Source: an uncultured Dysgonomonas sp.
GTDB taxonomy: Bacteria > Bacteroidota > Bacteroidia > Bacteroidales > Dysgonomonadaceae
DNA length: 64,000 nucleotides
Assembly: GCF_900079725.1 (NCBI RefSeq)
Contig: NZ_LT599032.1
Location: 4,398,054 to 4,462,053 of the forward strand
Reading direction: 5' to 3'
Position numbers and translations under genes: made by a program. Below the pieces are notes generated by a model. It was given only the letters and a program-made list of their open reading frames with translations. It was not told the origin of the DNA and ran no database searches. Shown one piece after another: positions 24,458-34,696 of this stretch; the stretch's first letter is position 1, and every line of letters begins with the position of its first letter.

Positions 24458-25852
24458 CTACTTCAGGCTTCCTACCATATCTTCCGGGCGAACCCATTTG
24501 TCGAACTCTTCGGCGGAAAGGAATCCGGATTTAATTGCTTCCTCTTTTAATGTTGTTCCGTTTTTATGCGCAGCTTTTGCTATAGCAGCAGCTTTTTCAT
24601 AACCGATATGCGTATTTAGTGCGGTAACAAGCATAAGAGAATTATCCACCAATTCCTTTATTCGTTTGTGGTTAGGCTCTATGCCTGCAACACAGTGGTC
24701 ATTAAACGATTTGCTCGCGTCGCCTAATAGCTGTGCTGATTGCAAGAAATTAGCCGCGATAACGGGCTTGAAAACATTGAGCTCATAATTACCCTGTGAT
24801 CCTGCGATAGAGATTGTTGTATTATTCCCCATAACTTGCACACAAACCATTGTCATGGCTTCGTTTTGAGTAGGATTTACTTTTCCCGGCATAATTGACG
24901 ATCCCGGTTCGTTTTCGGGCAATATAAGTTCCCCTATACCGGAACGTGGTCCTGAACCCAGTAACCGGATATCCTGTGCTATTTTGAATAGTGCCACTGC
25001 CATTTGATTCAAAGCTCCATGTGTGCCGACAATGGCATCGTGGGAGGCCAATGCTTCAAATTTATTAGGTGCGGTAACAAAAGGCAGACCTGTAAATTTA
25101 GCGATGTATTCTGCGACCTTCACATCATATCCGTCAGGTGTATTCAGGCCTGTTCCCACAGCTGTTCCCCCCAGTGCAAGTTGAGATAAATACTTCAATG
25201 TCCCTTTAGTAGCCTCGATGGCATATTGTAATTGGATTGCATAACCGGAAAACTCCTGGCCTAAGGTTAATGGAGTTGCATCTTGCAGATGTGTCCGGCC
25301 TATTTTAACTATGTCTTTAAACTCATCCGCCTTACTGCTTAAAGACTCTTGCAGTGTACGGACTTTAGGGATTGTTTGTTCTACTATCTTTTTATATGCG
25401 GCAATATGTAATGCGGTAGGGAAAGTGTCGTTTGAAGACTGTGATTTATTTACGTCATCATTCGGATGGATAGGGCTTTTTTCTCCGAGCCTACCCCCGC
25501 TTAATACCAATGCCCGGTTGGATATAACTTCGTTCACATTCATGTTTGATTGTGTACCCGATCCGGTTTGCCATATTACGAGAGGAAACTGGTCGTCGAG
25601 TTTACCTCCCAATATTTCATCACATACTTTGGCTATCAGATCCCTTTTCGATGCCTCCAACACACCCAGATCGGCGTTGGCATATGCCGCTGCTTTTTTC
25701 AGATAGGCAAATGCATAGATAATCTCTTTAGGCATGGATGCTTCCGGCCCTATTTTGAAATTGTTTCTTGAGCGTTCGGTTTGCGCTCCCCAGTATTTGT
25801 CAGCAGGAACTTTTACTTCTCCCATTGTATCTTTTTCTATGCGATATTCCAT
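24458..25852 (-). CDS. fumC: class II fumarate hydratase (fumarase C)
   Basis: The 464-residue enzyme interconverts fumarate and malate in the TCA pathway. The fumarase/aspartase signature [16 protein letters not shown] is present, as are the active-site regions [17 protein letters not shown] and [19 protein letters not shown]. Length is normal. The N-terminus [28 protein letters not shown] matches class II fumarases rather than aspartase. It is a single-gene unit on the minus strand, converging with the lipoprotein gene at a shared terminator. In Bacteroidetes it feeds the reductive branch to succinate. Confidence 0.93.
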   Translation of the reverse strand: MEYRIEKDTMGEVKVPADKYWGAQTERSRNNFKIGPEASMPKEIIYAFAYLKKAAAYANADLGVLEASKRDLIAKVCDEILGGKLDDQFPLVIWQTGSGTQSNMNVNEVISNRALVLSGGRLGEKSPIHPNDDVNKSQSSNDTFPTALHIAAYKKIVEQTIPKVRTLQESLSSKADEFKDIVKIGRTHLQDATPLTLGQEFSGYAIQLQYAIEATKGTLKYLSQLALGGTAVGTGLNTPDGYDVKVAEYIAKFTGLPFVTAPNKFEALASHDAIVGTHGALNQMAVALFKIAQDIRLLGSGPRSGIGELILPENEPGSSIMPGKVNPTQNEAMTMVCVQVMGNNTTISIAGSQGNYELNVFKPVIAANFLQSAQLLGDASKSFNDHCVAGIEPNHKRIKELVDNSLMLVTALNTHIGYEKAAAIAKAAHKNGTTLKEEAIKSGFLSAEEFDKWVRPEDMVGSLK

Positions 25853-25972
25853 TTTTTGTATATTTAATTGTTGGTATGAAGTTCGGAATAATTATGATGA
25901 AAGCCAATAATTGATCGACCTAAATTTAAATACAAAGAATTATCGGGAGGCAGAGATGCAGGTATAGCAGTT

Positions 25973-26332
25973 TTATATAGATATAATTGTTGCAATACCC
26001 CCCAATATTGCAATTGCTCCCAGAATATTCTGATATTGAAAAAACTTTTTATCAGAATCTGCATACTTTTTTATTTTCAAATATCTGTAAATAAACAGTA
26101 AACCAATAAATATTTCTATTATACTGCCGAAAATAAGAAAGAGCCAATAAACTGCATTCTCCTGGATAACGCTGTACCGTATTGTACTTAATATCACAAT
26201 ACCTGCAACACCCCAAATAATAATTAGCGGTGCAATAGAGGCGAACCATAAAGCGGCTTTTTTGGTAATGGGATACTGATTGAATAATAAAGATATTAAT
26301 CCGAAGATTATCAAAATAATAGCATATATCAT
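25973..26332 (-). CDS. small integral membrane protein, unknown function
   Basis: The 119-residue protein has about four membrane helices: MIYAIILIIFGLISLLF, AALWFASIAPLIIIWGVAGIVIL, AVYWLFLIFGSIIEIFIGLLFIY and a C-terminal ILGAIAILGGIATIISI, with a charged loop KIKKYADSDKK before the last one. It lies 120 bases upstream of fumC on the same strand, but no shared function is evident. No family is recognised. Confidence 0.6.
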   Translation of the reverse strand: MIYAIILIIFGLISLLFNQYPITKKAALWFASIAPLIIIWGVAGIVILSTIRYSVIQENAVYWLFLIFGSIIEIFIGLLFIYRYLKIKKYADSDKKFFQYQNILGAIAILGGIATIISI

Positions 26333-26702
26333 ATTAAATTTATTAAAAGTGAATTCAAATATATCTATACTTTTCCTGAATATCGATATTTGTCTATAAA
26401 GAAAGATTTTATATCAAAATAATCTATCTGTTATAGATGGATTTTAACAATGAATTGATAGAATATTTTATCAGATGATTCCTCATCATATTCCTTCTTT
26501 AATCCATACTTTATTAATTAAAAGATAGATGCTCAATCAATAATTGAAGAAAAATGCTTGAGTTCTTTTTAACGAAACTATGTAACCCTAAGTAAAAAGT
26601 GTTATTTTGGCATTTTTTTACTCAATTTAGTTTGTTTATTCATTAATACTTTTTTCCTTTGTTTATGATTTAATATACTATCTGTTATTTATAGAATTAG
26701 TA
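26333..26702. other. AT-rich intergenic region between divergent genes
   Basis: About 370 bases with no ORF. A short GATGA-TTCC-TCATC hairpin lies near 26475-26488. It must hold the promoter of the korAB operon, but I cannot place a TTTG/TAnnTTTG pair with confidence. Confidence 0.5.
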
Positions 26703-28550
26703 ATGCAAAACACAGTAAAAATTAAGGACGTAAAGGACATAGTCATACGTTTTTCAGGTGATTCGGGGGATGGCATGCAGTTAACCGGAACCATCTTTTC
26801 AAACCTTTCAGCAATCTTTGGGAATCAAATCTCCACCTTCCCCGATTATCCGGCAGAAATCAGAGCTCCTCAAGGTACTCTTTCCGGGGTTTCCGGATTT
26901 CAGGTACATTTAGGAAACCAGATTTACAATTCCGGAGATAAGGCGGATGTATTAGTTGCGATGAATCCGGCAGCATTGAAAGTAAATGCCAATTTTCTGA
27001 AAAAAGATTCCGTTATTGTTATCGATACGGACTCTTTCTCGAAAAGAGATATGGAGAAGGCCTTGTTTGCCACAGAAGATCCTTTTGTTGAGTTGGGACT
27101 TACTACTCAACAAATAATCTCAGTTCCTATTACTTCATTGACTAAAAGTAGTCTGGAAGGAATGGAAATGGATATGAAATCGCGTATCCGTAGTAAAAAT
27201 ATGTTTGCTTTGGGTTTGGTTTGCTGGTTATTCAACCGGCCTCTCGATGTTGCTAACCATATGCTATCGGCTAAATTTGCCAAGAAACCGGTATTGGTGG
27301 AAGCAAATCTGAAGGTATTGGCCGATGGTTTCAATTATGGACAGAATACCGATACTACCATATCATCATATCGTGTAGAAACTGTAAATGTAGATAAGGG
27401 TTATTATCTGGATGTAAACGGAAACACAGCAACAGCTTACGGGCTGATTGCCGCTTCAGAAAATTCAGGCAAGCCGCTTTTCTTAGGCTCATATCCGATT
27501 ACACCTGCCACTGACATATTGCACGAGCTCGTTAAATTTAAACAGTTAGGAGTAAGGGCCATTCAGGTCGAAGATGAAATAGCAGGAGTGTGTACCGCTA
27601 TCGGTGCCAGTTTTGCAGGAAGCCTTGCCGCTACCTCAACTTCCGGACCAGGTCTGGCTCTGAAGGGAGAAGCTATAGGCCTTGCCGTAATGGCAGAATT
27701 ACCTCTTATTGTGGTGGATGTTCAGCGCGGAGGCCCGTCGACAGGTCTGCCTACCAAAACTGAACAAACCGACCTTCGTCAGGCTCTGTACGGACGTAAT
27801 GGGGAAAGTCCCATCGTCGTTATGGCTGCTGCTAGCCCCACAGACTGTTTCGATATGGCGTATTGGGCATCTAAAGTCGCATTAGAACATATAACTCCGG
27901 TAATATTACTCACCGACGGTTACATTGCTAATGGCTCATCCGCATGGCGTATACCTGATTTGGATAAGTATCCGTCTATAGTGCCGCACGATGTAAGCCA
28001 ATATAAAGGTAACGAATGGCGCAGTGCATTACGTGACGATGAAACGATGGCTCGTTATTGGGCCGAGGCAGGTCTTGAAGGTTATGCACACCGTATAGGA
28101 GGACTCGAAAAAGACTATACTACGGGAGCTATATCTACAGATGCAGCAAATCATCAGAAAATGGTGAACGTGCGTCAGGCAAAAGTTGATAAGATTGCCG
28201 ATTTTATCCCGCAATTGGAACTGATAGGTGGTGAAGATGCCGACTTGCTCGTTGTGGGTTGGGGCGGTACCTACGGACATCTGCGCGAAGCTGTGGAGAA
28301 AATGAATGACGCGGGACAGAAAGTAGCTTTGGCTCATTTCCGTTTTATTAGCCCGTTGCCGAAAAATACAGCGGCAGTACTGAAGAAATTTAAGAAAATT
28401 ATCGTTGCAGAACAAAATAATGGCCAGTTTGCCGGCTATCTGCAGGAAAAAATAGAGGGATTGCAAATATCCCGTTACAATAAGGTAGAAGGGCAGCCTT
28501 TTGCTGTATCCGACCTGCTAGAAGCATTCACCAAGAAATTAGGAGAGTAA
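26703..28550 (+). CDS. korA: 2-oxoacid:ferredoxin oxidoreductase, fused gamma-alpha subunit
   Basis: The 615-residue protein joins a gamma domain (~8-195, IVIRFSGDSGDGMQLTG) and an alpha domain (~225-610, GSYPITPATDILHELVKF with the QVEDEIAGVCTAIGASFAG stretch). With the beta subunit at 28555 it oxidatively decarboxylates a 2-oxoacid, most likely 2-oxoglutarate, to the acyl-CoA with ferredoxin as electron acceptor; other 2-oxoacids cannot be excluded. The two genes are 4 bases apart. No ferredoxin-like delta subunit is encoded beside them, as is usual for the two-subunit KorAB type. Confidence 0.9.
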   Translation: MQNTVKIKDVKDIVIRFSGDSGDGMQLTGTIFSNLSAIFGNQISTFPDYPAEIRAPQGTLSGVSGFQVHLGNQIYNSGDKADVLVAMNPAALKVNANFLKKDSVIVIDTDSFSKRDMEKALFATEDPFVELGLTTQQIISVPITSLTKSSLEGMEMDMKSRIRSKNMFALGLVCWLFNRPLDVANHMLSAKFAKKPVLVEANLKVLADGFNYGQNTDTTISSYRVETVNVDKGYYLDVNGNTATAYGLIAASENSGKPLFLGSYPITPATDILHELVKFKQLGVRAIQVEDEIAGVCTAIGASFAGSLAATSTSGPGLALKGEAIGLAVMAELPLIVVDVQRGGPSTGLPTKTEQTDLRQALYGRNGESPIVVMAAASPTDCFDMAYWASKVALEHITPVILLTDGYIANGSSAWRIPDLDKYPSIVPHDVSQYKGNEWRSALRDDETMARYWAEAGLEGYAHRIGGLEKDYTTGAISTDAANHQKMVNVRQAKVDKIADFIPQLELIGGEDADLLVVGWGGTYGHLREAVEKMNDAGQKVALAHFRFISPLPKNTAAVLKKFKKIIVAEQNNGQFAGYLQEKIEGLQISRYNKVEGQPFAVSDLLEAFTKKLGE

Positions 28551-28554
28551 AACT

Positions 28555-29586
28555 ATGGATGTAAATGTAAAGATGGCCTCATCTCATCAGGCCAAAGATT
28601 ATAAAAGCGATCAGTATGTACGCTGGTGTCCGGGATGCGGAGACCACGCTCTTCTCAACTGTTTATATAAAGCAATGGCCGAACTGGATATACTGCCGCA
28701 TATGACGGCTGTGGTTTCAGGTATCGGTTGTTCTTCGCGTCTGCCTTACTATATGAATACATATGGTTTCCATACTATTCATGGCCGTGGGGCTGCTGTG
28801 GCTACAGGAGTGAAGACTGCAAAACCTGAATTATCGGTATGGTTGGCTACCGGTGACGGCGATTGCCTGGCAATCGGCGGTAACCACTTTATTCATGCGG
28901 TTCGCCGTAATGTGGATATAAATATCCTGTTGTTGAACAATAAAATATACGGGTTAACGAAAGGACAATTTTCCCCGACATCCGACAGGGGATTCGTTTC
29001 AAAGTCTTCTCCGTATGGTACGGTAGAAGATCCGTTCCATCCTATTGAACTGGCTTTAGGCGCTCGCGGGACCTTCTTTGCCCGTTGTATCGACGTCGAT
29101 CTGGCAAATACTACCGAGATATTGACGCATGCGGCACGGCATAAAGGTACGTCTGTTGTGGAAATCCTCCAGAATTGTGTGATATTTAACGACGCTATCC
29201 ACGACAATATTGTAGATAAAGCATGGAGAGCCGAGCGTACGATATTACTTAAGCATGGAGAAAAAATGTTGTTCGGTGCCAATAAAGACAAAGGTCTTGT
29301 TATGGACGGATGGCAGATCAAAGATGTGATTATCGGACAAAACGGATTTACAATAGATGATGTCCTTGTTCACGACGCTACTATGCAGGATGATACTTTG
29401 CATATGAAATTAGGGCTGATGTCTCCCGAAAACGGACTGCCTTTGGCTTTAGGTGTTATCCGCGATGTAGACGGGCCTACATATGACCAGGGGGTGGCAG
29501 ATCAGATCAAAGATGTGCAAGCGAAGAATCCTGTGCGTAAGTTAAGGGATTATCTGATGGCTAAGGATGTGTGGGAAGTGAAATAA
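28555..29586 (+). CDS. korB: 2-oxoacid:ferredoxin oxidoreductase, beta subunit (TPP-binding)
   Basis: The 343-residue protein carries the CPGCGDHALLN cysteine/TPP motif near residue 24 and the TPP signature GDGDCLAIGGNHFIHAVRRN followed by NNKIYGLTKGQ. It forms the catalytic partner of the alpha-gamma subunit upstream; the Cys residues help hold a 4Fe-4S cluster that passes electrons to ferredoxin. Length is usual for KorB. A strong terminator follows at 29613. Confidence 0.92.
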   Translation: MDVNVKMASSHQAKDYKSDQYVRWCPGCGDHALLNCLYKAMAELDILPHMTAVVSGIGCSSRLPYYMNTYGFHTIHGRGAAVATGVKTAKPELSVWLATGDGDCLAIGGNHFIHAVRRNVDINILLLNNKIYGLTKGQFSPTSDRGFVSKSSPYGTVEDPFHPIELALGARGTFFARCIDVDLANTTEILTHAARHKGTSVVEILQNCVIFNDAIHDNIVDKAWRAERTILLKHGEKMLFGANKDKGLVMDGWQIKDVIIGQNGFTIDDVLVHDATMQDDTLHMKLGLMSPENGLPLALGVIRDVDGPTYDQGVADQIKDVQAKNPVRKLRDYLMAKDVWEVK

Positions 29587-29612
29587 GTCTGAGATTATTC
29601 GAAAATAAGTGA

Positions 29613-29645
29613 GAAGGCCGGAGTATTATTCTCCGGCCTTCTTGT
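29613..29645 (+). terminator. terminator of korAB
   Basis: GAAGGCCGGAG (29613-29623) and CTCCGGCCTTC (29631-29641) form a perfect 11-bp GC-rich stem with a 7-base loop, followed by TTGTTTG. Confidence 0.85.
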
Positions 29646-29683
29646 TTGTAGATGTCAGAAAAATATGAGCTACAGTAAAGAGT

Positions 29684-29719
29684 AAAAAAATAGCAGCAGG
29701 AAAAATCCTACTGCTATTT
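29684..29719 (-). terminator. terminator of the TPR/OmpA-like lipoprotein gene
   Basis: On the minus strand AATAGCAGTAGG and CCTGCTGCTATT flank a short A/T loop and are followed by T7 (29684-29690 on the plus strand as A's). Confidence 0.8.
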
Positions 29720-29744
29720 CTATATTTCAAAACCTGTTAATACC

Positions 29745-31445
29745 TTATCTGATCAGCATGTTTTTCACATCAGAATTAGTAAGGAATTTTGCAAATTCGA
29801 TGTCGTTAAGAACTTCAGAAGTTGAAAATCCTTTGTCTAATGCAGAACGTAAGTTACCAACAACACCCGATGTATTATTTGTTCTGGCAGCTACTATAGC
29901 TGACAGGTAATATGTTGTAGCATCTTTCTTAGCTACAGCATCCAATGTTTGTTGTGCTTTGTTATAGTTTTGGGTCAATACCTGAGCTAGAGCAGCATTG
30001 TTTGTCTTAGCATCGCCAAAAGACTGTACAGCTCTGTTGTAATCACCTTTTTGTAAGTATAATAAACCGAGTGCTTCACCCAGAGTATTAGCGCCGGAAG
30101 CGCTACCCAGCAGTTGTTCCGCTTTAGCGGTATTGCCATCGGCAAGAGAAAGCAAAGCCTGATTCATATTAGCTTCAGGAGCTTTTGTAGATACCTGCGC
30201 CGCTTTGTTGAATGCTTGTACAGCTTTACTGTCCTGACCGTTTGTATAGTAATAAGCACCTAGGTTATTCCATCCGCGGTAGTCGTTAGGGAATTTCTGA
30301 GTAACATAAGTATATATCTTCTCTTTAGAAGTTCCATCCAAATTAGCAGCATAAAGAAGCTCTTCTACAGTAAGACCGGTAAGGTCAGAGTTCGCAGCGT
30401 TCTTCAATTCTTCGTCAGTCTTGCCGATAACTTCAATATTGGCAATCAGACGTGAACGACGAAGCTTAGGAAGGATTGTTTCAGCTAATCCTGAATATAC
30501 TGCTGAGATATTTTTGATTTCTTTTTCTCTTGTTTCAGTATCAGGATACATAGAAAGAACTCTCAATACGATATCTTTGTCCTGAAGACTTGAAGCCTGA
30601 ACCAATTTTTGGAAACCGTCCCAGTCCTGAGCAGTATATTTTGCATTGATTTCAGTATCTATGTCCTTTTTCTTAAATTCTTTTGATAGATAATCTGTTG
30701 TGTTTTTCTCACGTTTCTCAGCAAGTTTTTCGTTCAACTCATATCCTCCGTCAGGTGATGCATAGGCAGATATTTCTACATTTACATTCTTACGGTCATT
30801 AGAGTCAGCCTCTTTAACCAAATCTTTCCATGCGGCAAGATTTGTAGAATTCAATTCGCTTGAACGCAATTCAGCTTGTTGGATAAGGAACATGATATCT
30901 GCATCATATGCCTCTTTGATAATGCGCTGGAAAGCGTCAGGAGCTACAGCCGGAGTAGTTGTTGCAGCACTGGCAAGAGCTTGAGTAGAAACTACGCCGT
31001 CAGCAATTTTTACATCAGGGAAGCCAGCTACAGTTTTGCCGTTTCTTGTGAAATCGAATCTTAAGAATAATTCTGATTTCTTCATTGCAGGTGTGTAGTC
31101 AAATTCTGATCGTAGTGTTATAGCACTACCGCTTTCGAAATTAACAACAGTACCGTTTCCTGCAACCTTTTCGCCTTGATAAGTGTAAGAAGTGCCCAAA
31201 GCTTCACCTCCGCTGTATTTCAATACAGGGGTAACAACTACAGAAGTACTTTTTTCGAACCATTTGGCAGGGAAACGTCCGTTTATTGTCACCGGTACTT
31301 TTGTGCCTACTAATTCGAGAGGAGAAGGGTTAGTTGTGAATAAAGAATTTGCTAACGGGGTCATCGTTTTTTTGCTACAAGATGTTCCTAGTATAGCAAC
31401 CAGAGCAATTAATGAAAATAATAGCTTTAATTTCTGCCTTTTCAT
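29745..31445 (-). CDS. lipoprotein with OmpA-like segment and TPR repeats
   Basis: The 566-residue protein has a lipobox GTSC (Cys23) after a classic signal. Residues ~30-150 form a beta-rich N-terminal domain (LVGTKVPVTINGRFPAKWF). Residues ~225-265 look like a divergent OmpA/peptidoglycan-binding segment (NVNVEISAYASPDGGYELNEKLAEKREKNT). From ~380 onward there are TPR-type repeats (YRGWNNLGAYYYTNGQDSKAVQAFNKAAQ, LYLQKGDYNRAVQSFGDA). It probably sits at the inner face of the outer membrane and acts as a scaffold between envelope layers. Single-gene unit with its own terminator. Confidence 0.75.
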   Translation of the reverse strand: MKRQKLKLLFSLIALVAILGTSCSKKTMTPLANSLFTTNPSPLELVGTKVPVTINGRFPAKWFEKSTSVVVTPVLKYSGGEALGTSYTYQGEKVAGNGTVVNFESGSAITLRSEFDYTPAMKKSELFLRFDFTRNGKTVAGFPDVKIADGVVSTQALASAATTTPAVAPDAFQRIIKEAYDADIMFLIQQAELRSSELNSTNLAAWKDLVKEADSNDRKNVNVEISAYASPDGGYELNEKLAEKREKNTTDYLSKEFKKKDIDTEINAKYTAQDWDGFQKLVQASSLQDKDIVLRVLSMYPDTETREKEIKNISAVYSGLAETILPKLRRSRLIANIEVIGKTDEELKNAANSDLTGLTVEELLYAANLDGTSKEKIYTYVTQKFPNDYRGWNNLGAYYYTNGQDSKAVQAFNKAAQVSTKAPEANMNQALLSLADGNTAKAEQLLGSASGANTLGEALGLLYLQKGDYNRAVQSFGDAKTNNAALAQVLTQNYNKAQQTLDAVAKKDATTYYLSAIVAARTNNTSGVVGNLRSALDKGFSTSEVLNDIEFAKFLTNSDVKNMLIR

Positions 31446-31578
31446 AGCTTTTTAAAAATTATTGATTTATTATATAATATATAGACATTTCTTACCTGGT
31501 ACAAAACTACCTTTTTTCTTCTTGAATAGAAAATGCCTATATGCGATTTATAGATATAAAGAGGACTTTTAATGTTTT

Positions 31579-32442
31579 TTAATCTTTGAGCATTTTGATG
31601 CTTGTAACAGCCGGGCCATAAATGCTATTTTCGCGGAAGGCAGCATATACTTTTTCGTTCAGGTCTACATTTACGGCAGCGTAATCCCCGCTATCTACCC
31701 ATACCCGGATTGTAACGTCTATTGTACCATTATTCAACATTGTAACACCAACAAACGGAGCTGGTGTGTTTTTGACCGATGAGTTATTCTTAATCACAGA
31801 CAGGAGGATCGATTTTACCTCATCTACGTCTGCTCCATAGCCCAGGGTAAATGTAATATCTATACGCCTTTCTTTTTGAGTAGAGTAGTTGGTTATAGTC
31901 CCGGTAGACAAGGGGCCGTTCGGTATGTAAATAGTACGGTTATCCCCGGTGAGAAGTATCGTGTAGAGAATACCTATGGCTTGTACTGCTCCGTCCATCC
32001 CTTGGGCTACAATTCTGTCTCCTACCTTGAATGGCTTGTTTATCAGTAGCATGACTCCTCCTGCAAAGTTGGATAGATTGTCTTTCATGGCCATACCCAC
32101 AGCTAAACCTACGGCGGCAAGAATAGCGGCAAAGGATGTCATTGAAAGTCCCAATATATTCACTATCAATAAGAACAAAATAAGTTGTAATGTGATATTG
32201 GCCAGACTGTCGAGAAAGCTTTTAACGGTGGCCTCAATCTGACGCCTTTCCAGAAAACGGTCAATAAATTTTCTCAGCCATTTAATCACCCATCGTCCAA
32301 TGATAAAGACTACTGTAGCCGCAATCAGTTTCAAGCCTAAAGTTACGGCATGATCGAATATTTTGTCTAGGAAATTGTCGATGGCAGATACCGATAATTC
32401 TGTATTTTGGAGCGTGTCTCCGGGAATAATGTCTAGTAGCAT
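31579..32442 (-). CDS. small-conductance mechanosensitive channel (MscS family)
   Basis: The 287-residue protein has three N-terminal membrane helices; the third is the pore helix (LSMTSFAAILAAVGLAVGMAMKDNL, glycine/alanine-packed), followed by the MscS beta-domain (INKPFKVGDRIVAQGMDGAVQAIGILYTILLTGDNRTIYIPNG). It opens under membrane tension to release solutes on osmotic downshock. The length is that of the simple MscS type. It stands alone, divergent from the two-component system. Symbol withheld because paralogues are common. Confidence 0.92.
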   Translation of the reverse strand: MLLDIIPGDTLQNTELSVSAIDNFLDKIFDHAVTLGLKLIAATVVFIIGRWVIKWLRKFIDRFLERRQIEATVKSFLDSLANITLQLILFLLIVNILGLSMTSFAAILAAVGLAVGMAMKDNLSNFAGGVMLLINKPFKVGDRIVAQGMDGAVQAIGILYTILLTGDNRTIYIPNGPLSTGTITNYSTQKERRIDITFTLGYGADVDEVKSILLSVIKNNSSVKNTPAPFVGVTMLNNGTIDVTIRVWVDSGDYAAVNVDLNEKVYAAFRENSIYGPAVTSIKMLKD

Positions 32443-32578
32443 ATTTCTTTTGTTTTTTATTTCAAAATTAGTTAATATTAGATGAATAAACAGTTTTTGT
32501 AACTATTATTTTAACCCTTGAAACACTGGATTGTTTGAAAGGTTTAATTTTTTTAAAAACTAAATCTCACAGAGATTC

Positions 32579-32586
32579 GCTATATT
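32579..32586 (+). promoter_or_regulatory. -7 promoter box upstream of the response regulator
   Basis: TATATTTG at about 32580-32587, ~50 bases before ATG 32634. No clear -33 TTTG at the expected spacing. Confidence 0.4.
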
Positions 32587-32633
32587 TGAGAACTGTAATA
32601 CATACTTTCATTGTCTATAATAATCAGGAGAAT

Positions 32634-33308
32634 ATGAAAATACTTATTGTCGAAGATGAATATGAGATACTGAGATCTATAGAGTCATTCTTATTATCAG
32701 AAAGTTATATAGTGGAAAAGGCGACGGACTATGCATCAGGTATCGAAAAAGTACAACTTTATGAGTATGATTGTATCTTGCTGGATATATCGTTACCCGG
32801 AGGTAGTGGACTGAAGATATTGGAAGAGATGAAGAAAACGGGGATAACAGGCAATACTATTATTATTTCTGCTAAGAATTCGCTGGAAGATAAAATAACC
32901 GGACTGGATCTAGGTGCGGACGACTATCTGACCAAGCCTTTTCATTTGGCGGAACTGCATGCCCGGATAAAGGCTGTACTCAGGCGGAAACAGCTCGATG
33001 GCAGCAATGTATTGAAGCTGGGTAATGTTTCTGTTGATTTCGATAAGCATCTTGTCTATATAGATGACCAGGAGTTGAGGCTTAACCGCAAGGAATTTGA
33101 TATTCTGAGCTTTTTTGCAATGAATACAAACAAACTGATAACGAAAGAAGTTTTGGCAGAGCATGTATGGGGCGATAATATCGATTCCGCTGATAACTTT
33201 GATTTCGTATATGCTCAGATGAAAAACCTGCGTAAGAAATTGAAGGATAGTAATGCTGGTATTATGTTGGAGAATGTTTATGGTGTAGGATATAAAATGA
33301 CGGTATGA
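32634..33308 (+). CDS. OmpR/PhoB-family response regulator
   Basis: ATG 32634 (MKILIVEDEYEIL) is chosen because the receiver domain begins there; the frame is open from 32535. The protein has 224 residues: a receiver domain with acidic pocket EDE near residue 7 and phospho-acceptor Asp in DCILLDISLPGG, the conserved Lys in DDYLTKPF, and a C-terminal winged helix (LRLNRKEFDILSFFAMNTNKLITKEVL to YGVGYKM). It is phosphorylated by the kinase encoded next, whose start overlaps its stop (ATGA), so the two are translationally coupled. Likely targets include the PepSY-like genes just downstream. Confidence 0.92.
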   Translation: MKILIVEDEYEILRSIESFLLSESYIVEKATDYASGIEKVQLYEYDCILLDISLPGGSGLKILEEMKKTGITGNTIIISAKNSLEDKITGLDLGADDYLTKPFHLAELHARIKAVLRRKQLDGSNVLKLGNVSVDFDKHLVYIDDQELRLNRKEFDILSFFAMNTNKLITKEVLAEHVWGDNIDSADNFDFVYAQMKNLRKKLKDSNAGIMLENVYGVGYKMTV

Positions 33309-34579
33309 AACTGGTGAATCATATAACCTTCAGGCTATCGGGTATTTTTATCTTGATCCTGCTTGTCTGGTCTGTAGTCTATTTCTTTATACAGATGAAA
33401 GAAATACATGACGGAATAGACGAGGGGCTGAATAACCTGAGGCAAGAGTTTATATACAAGGCGAATCATTCGGAGGGATTTGTATCGGATATGGAGAAAC
33501 ATAACCCTTTGAATATTATTGTTGAAGAAATAAGCTATGATGAGGCTAAAGATTTCAAGGAAATTTATACCGATTCCAGGGTTTATTTCATAACCGAAGA
33601 AGAGGAGGAAGAAGTACGCATGCTCACCACGGCATTCTTCTGCGAGAAGGATGGGCAGTATTACAGGTTAAAGTTTTTTACATCGACTGTCGAAAGCGAT
33701 GATCTTATAAAGAATATGCTAATCTTGCTACTTGCCTTATGGCTGTCTTTGGGATTGGCTATCGCTATTGTTATCAAGGTAGTTATACACAGGAGCAACA
33801 AGCCATTCTATAAATTACTGGATAATTTGAAGGGATTCCGGCTGGATAATACGCGCATGATAGAATTGCCATCTACCGATATATACGAATATAGTGAATT
33901 GAATGAGTCGGTAAAAGGTTTATTGGAAGAAAATATAAGAGCTTTCACAGAGCAAAAGAACTTTATAGAAAATGCTTCGCATGAAATACAAACCCCTCTA
34001 ACGATCGTTATCAGTAAAATGGAACTTCTGATGAGTGACGGACGTCTCGGTCAGGAGCAATTAGAGGAAATGAATGTCATTCTCAATAGCCTGAACCGTA
34101 TGCGCCGCCTCAATAGTAGCTTGCTGTTATTGTCTAAAATAAGGAATAAGCAGTTTAAGGAAAATGAACAGGTTGACATGGCGAATGTCTTCGAAGAAGT
34201 GCTGGGTGATTTCAAAGACCTTATTGAGCATAAAGAAATTGAGGTGCAAGAGGAGAAGAACAGTAATCCTATTATACATATAAATAAGGATCTTGCCTAT
34301 ATATTAGCCAATAACCTGGTAAAGAATGCAGTCTTTCACAACATAAAAGGAGGTAAAATCTTTTTGACTTTTAATGCCGGCTCCATTATTATATCTAATA
34401 CCGGGGCAGCTATAGGTGACGATATGGACATCTTCGAGCGTTATGTTTCGGGGAACAATGACTCAAAGTCGTCCGGCTTGGGGCTGTCGATTGTCAAATC
34501 GATTACAACTATTTATAATATTCCCATACATTACAGATATAAGGATAATAAGCATATAATCACCCTGACACTTGCCTAG
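33305..34579 (+). CDS. sensor histidine kinase
   Basis: The 424-residue protein has two membrane helices (~9-29 LSGIFILILLVWSVVYFF and ~139-163 ILLLALWLSLGLAIAIVIKVV) around a ~110-residue periplasmic sensor. A HisKA domain carries the phosphorylated His in NASHEIQTPLT, and the ATPase domain has an N-box (LANNLVKNAVFHN) and G-box (SSGLGLSIVKSI). It starts within the stop of the regulator gene. The stimulus is unknown; neighbouring PepSY-like proteins suggest an envelope signal. Confidence 0.92.
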   Translation: MKLVNHITFRLSGIFILILLVWSVVYFFIQMKEIHDGIDEGLNNLRQEFIYKANHSEGFVSDMEKHNPLNIIVEEISYDEAKDFKEIYTDSRVYFITEEEEEEVRMLTTAFFCEKDGQYYRLKFFTSTVESDDLIKNMLILLLALWLSLGLAIAIVIKVVIHRSNKPFYKLLDNLKGFRLDNTRMIELPSTDIYEYSELNESVKGLLEENIRAFTEQKNFIENASHEIQTPLTIVISKMELLMSDGRLGQEQLEEMNVILNSLNRMRRLNSSLLLLSKIRNKQFKENEQVDMANVFEEVLGDFKDLIEHKEIEVQEEKNSNPIIHINKDLAYILANNLVKNAVFHNIKGGKIFLTFNAGSIIISNTGAAIGDDMDIFERYVSGNNDSKSSGLGLSIVKSITTIYNIPIHYRYKDNKHIITLTLA

Positions 34580-34696
34580 CCTGAATATTACTGTTTAAGA
34601 TAATTTTACATTGTAAAAACGATTTTTCCCAATTCTTTTCAGATTTGGGTTAGCATATTTGTAATATAATTTCTAGGAATAACTAAATGACAGATT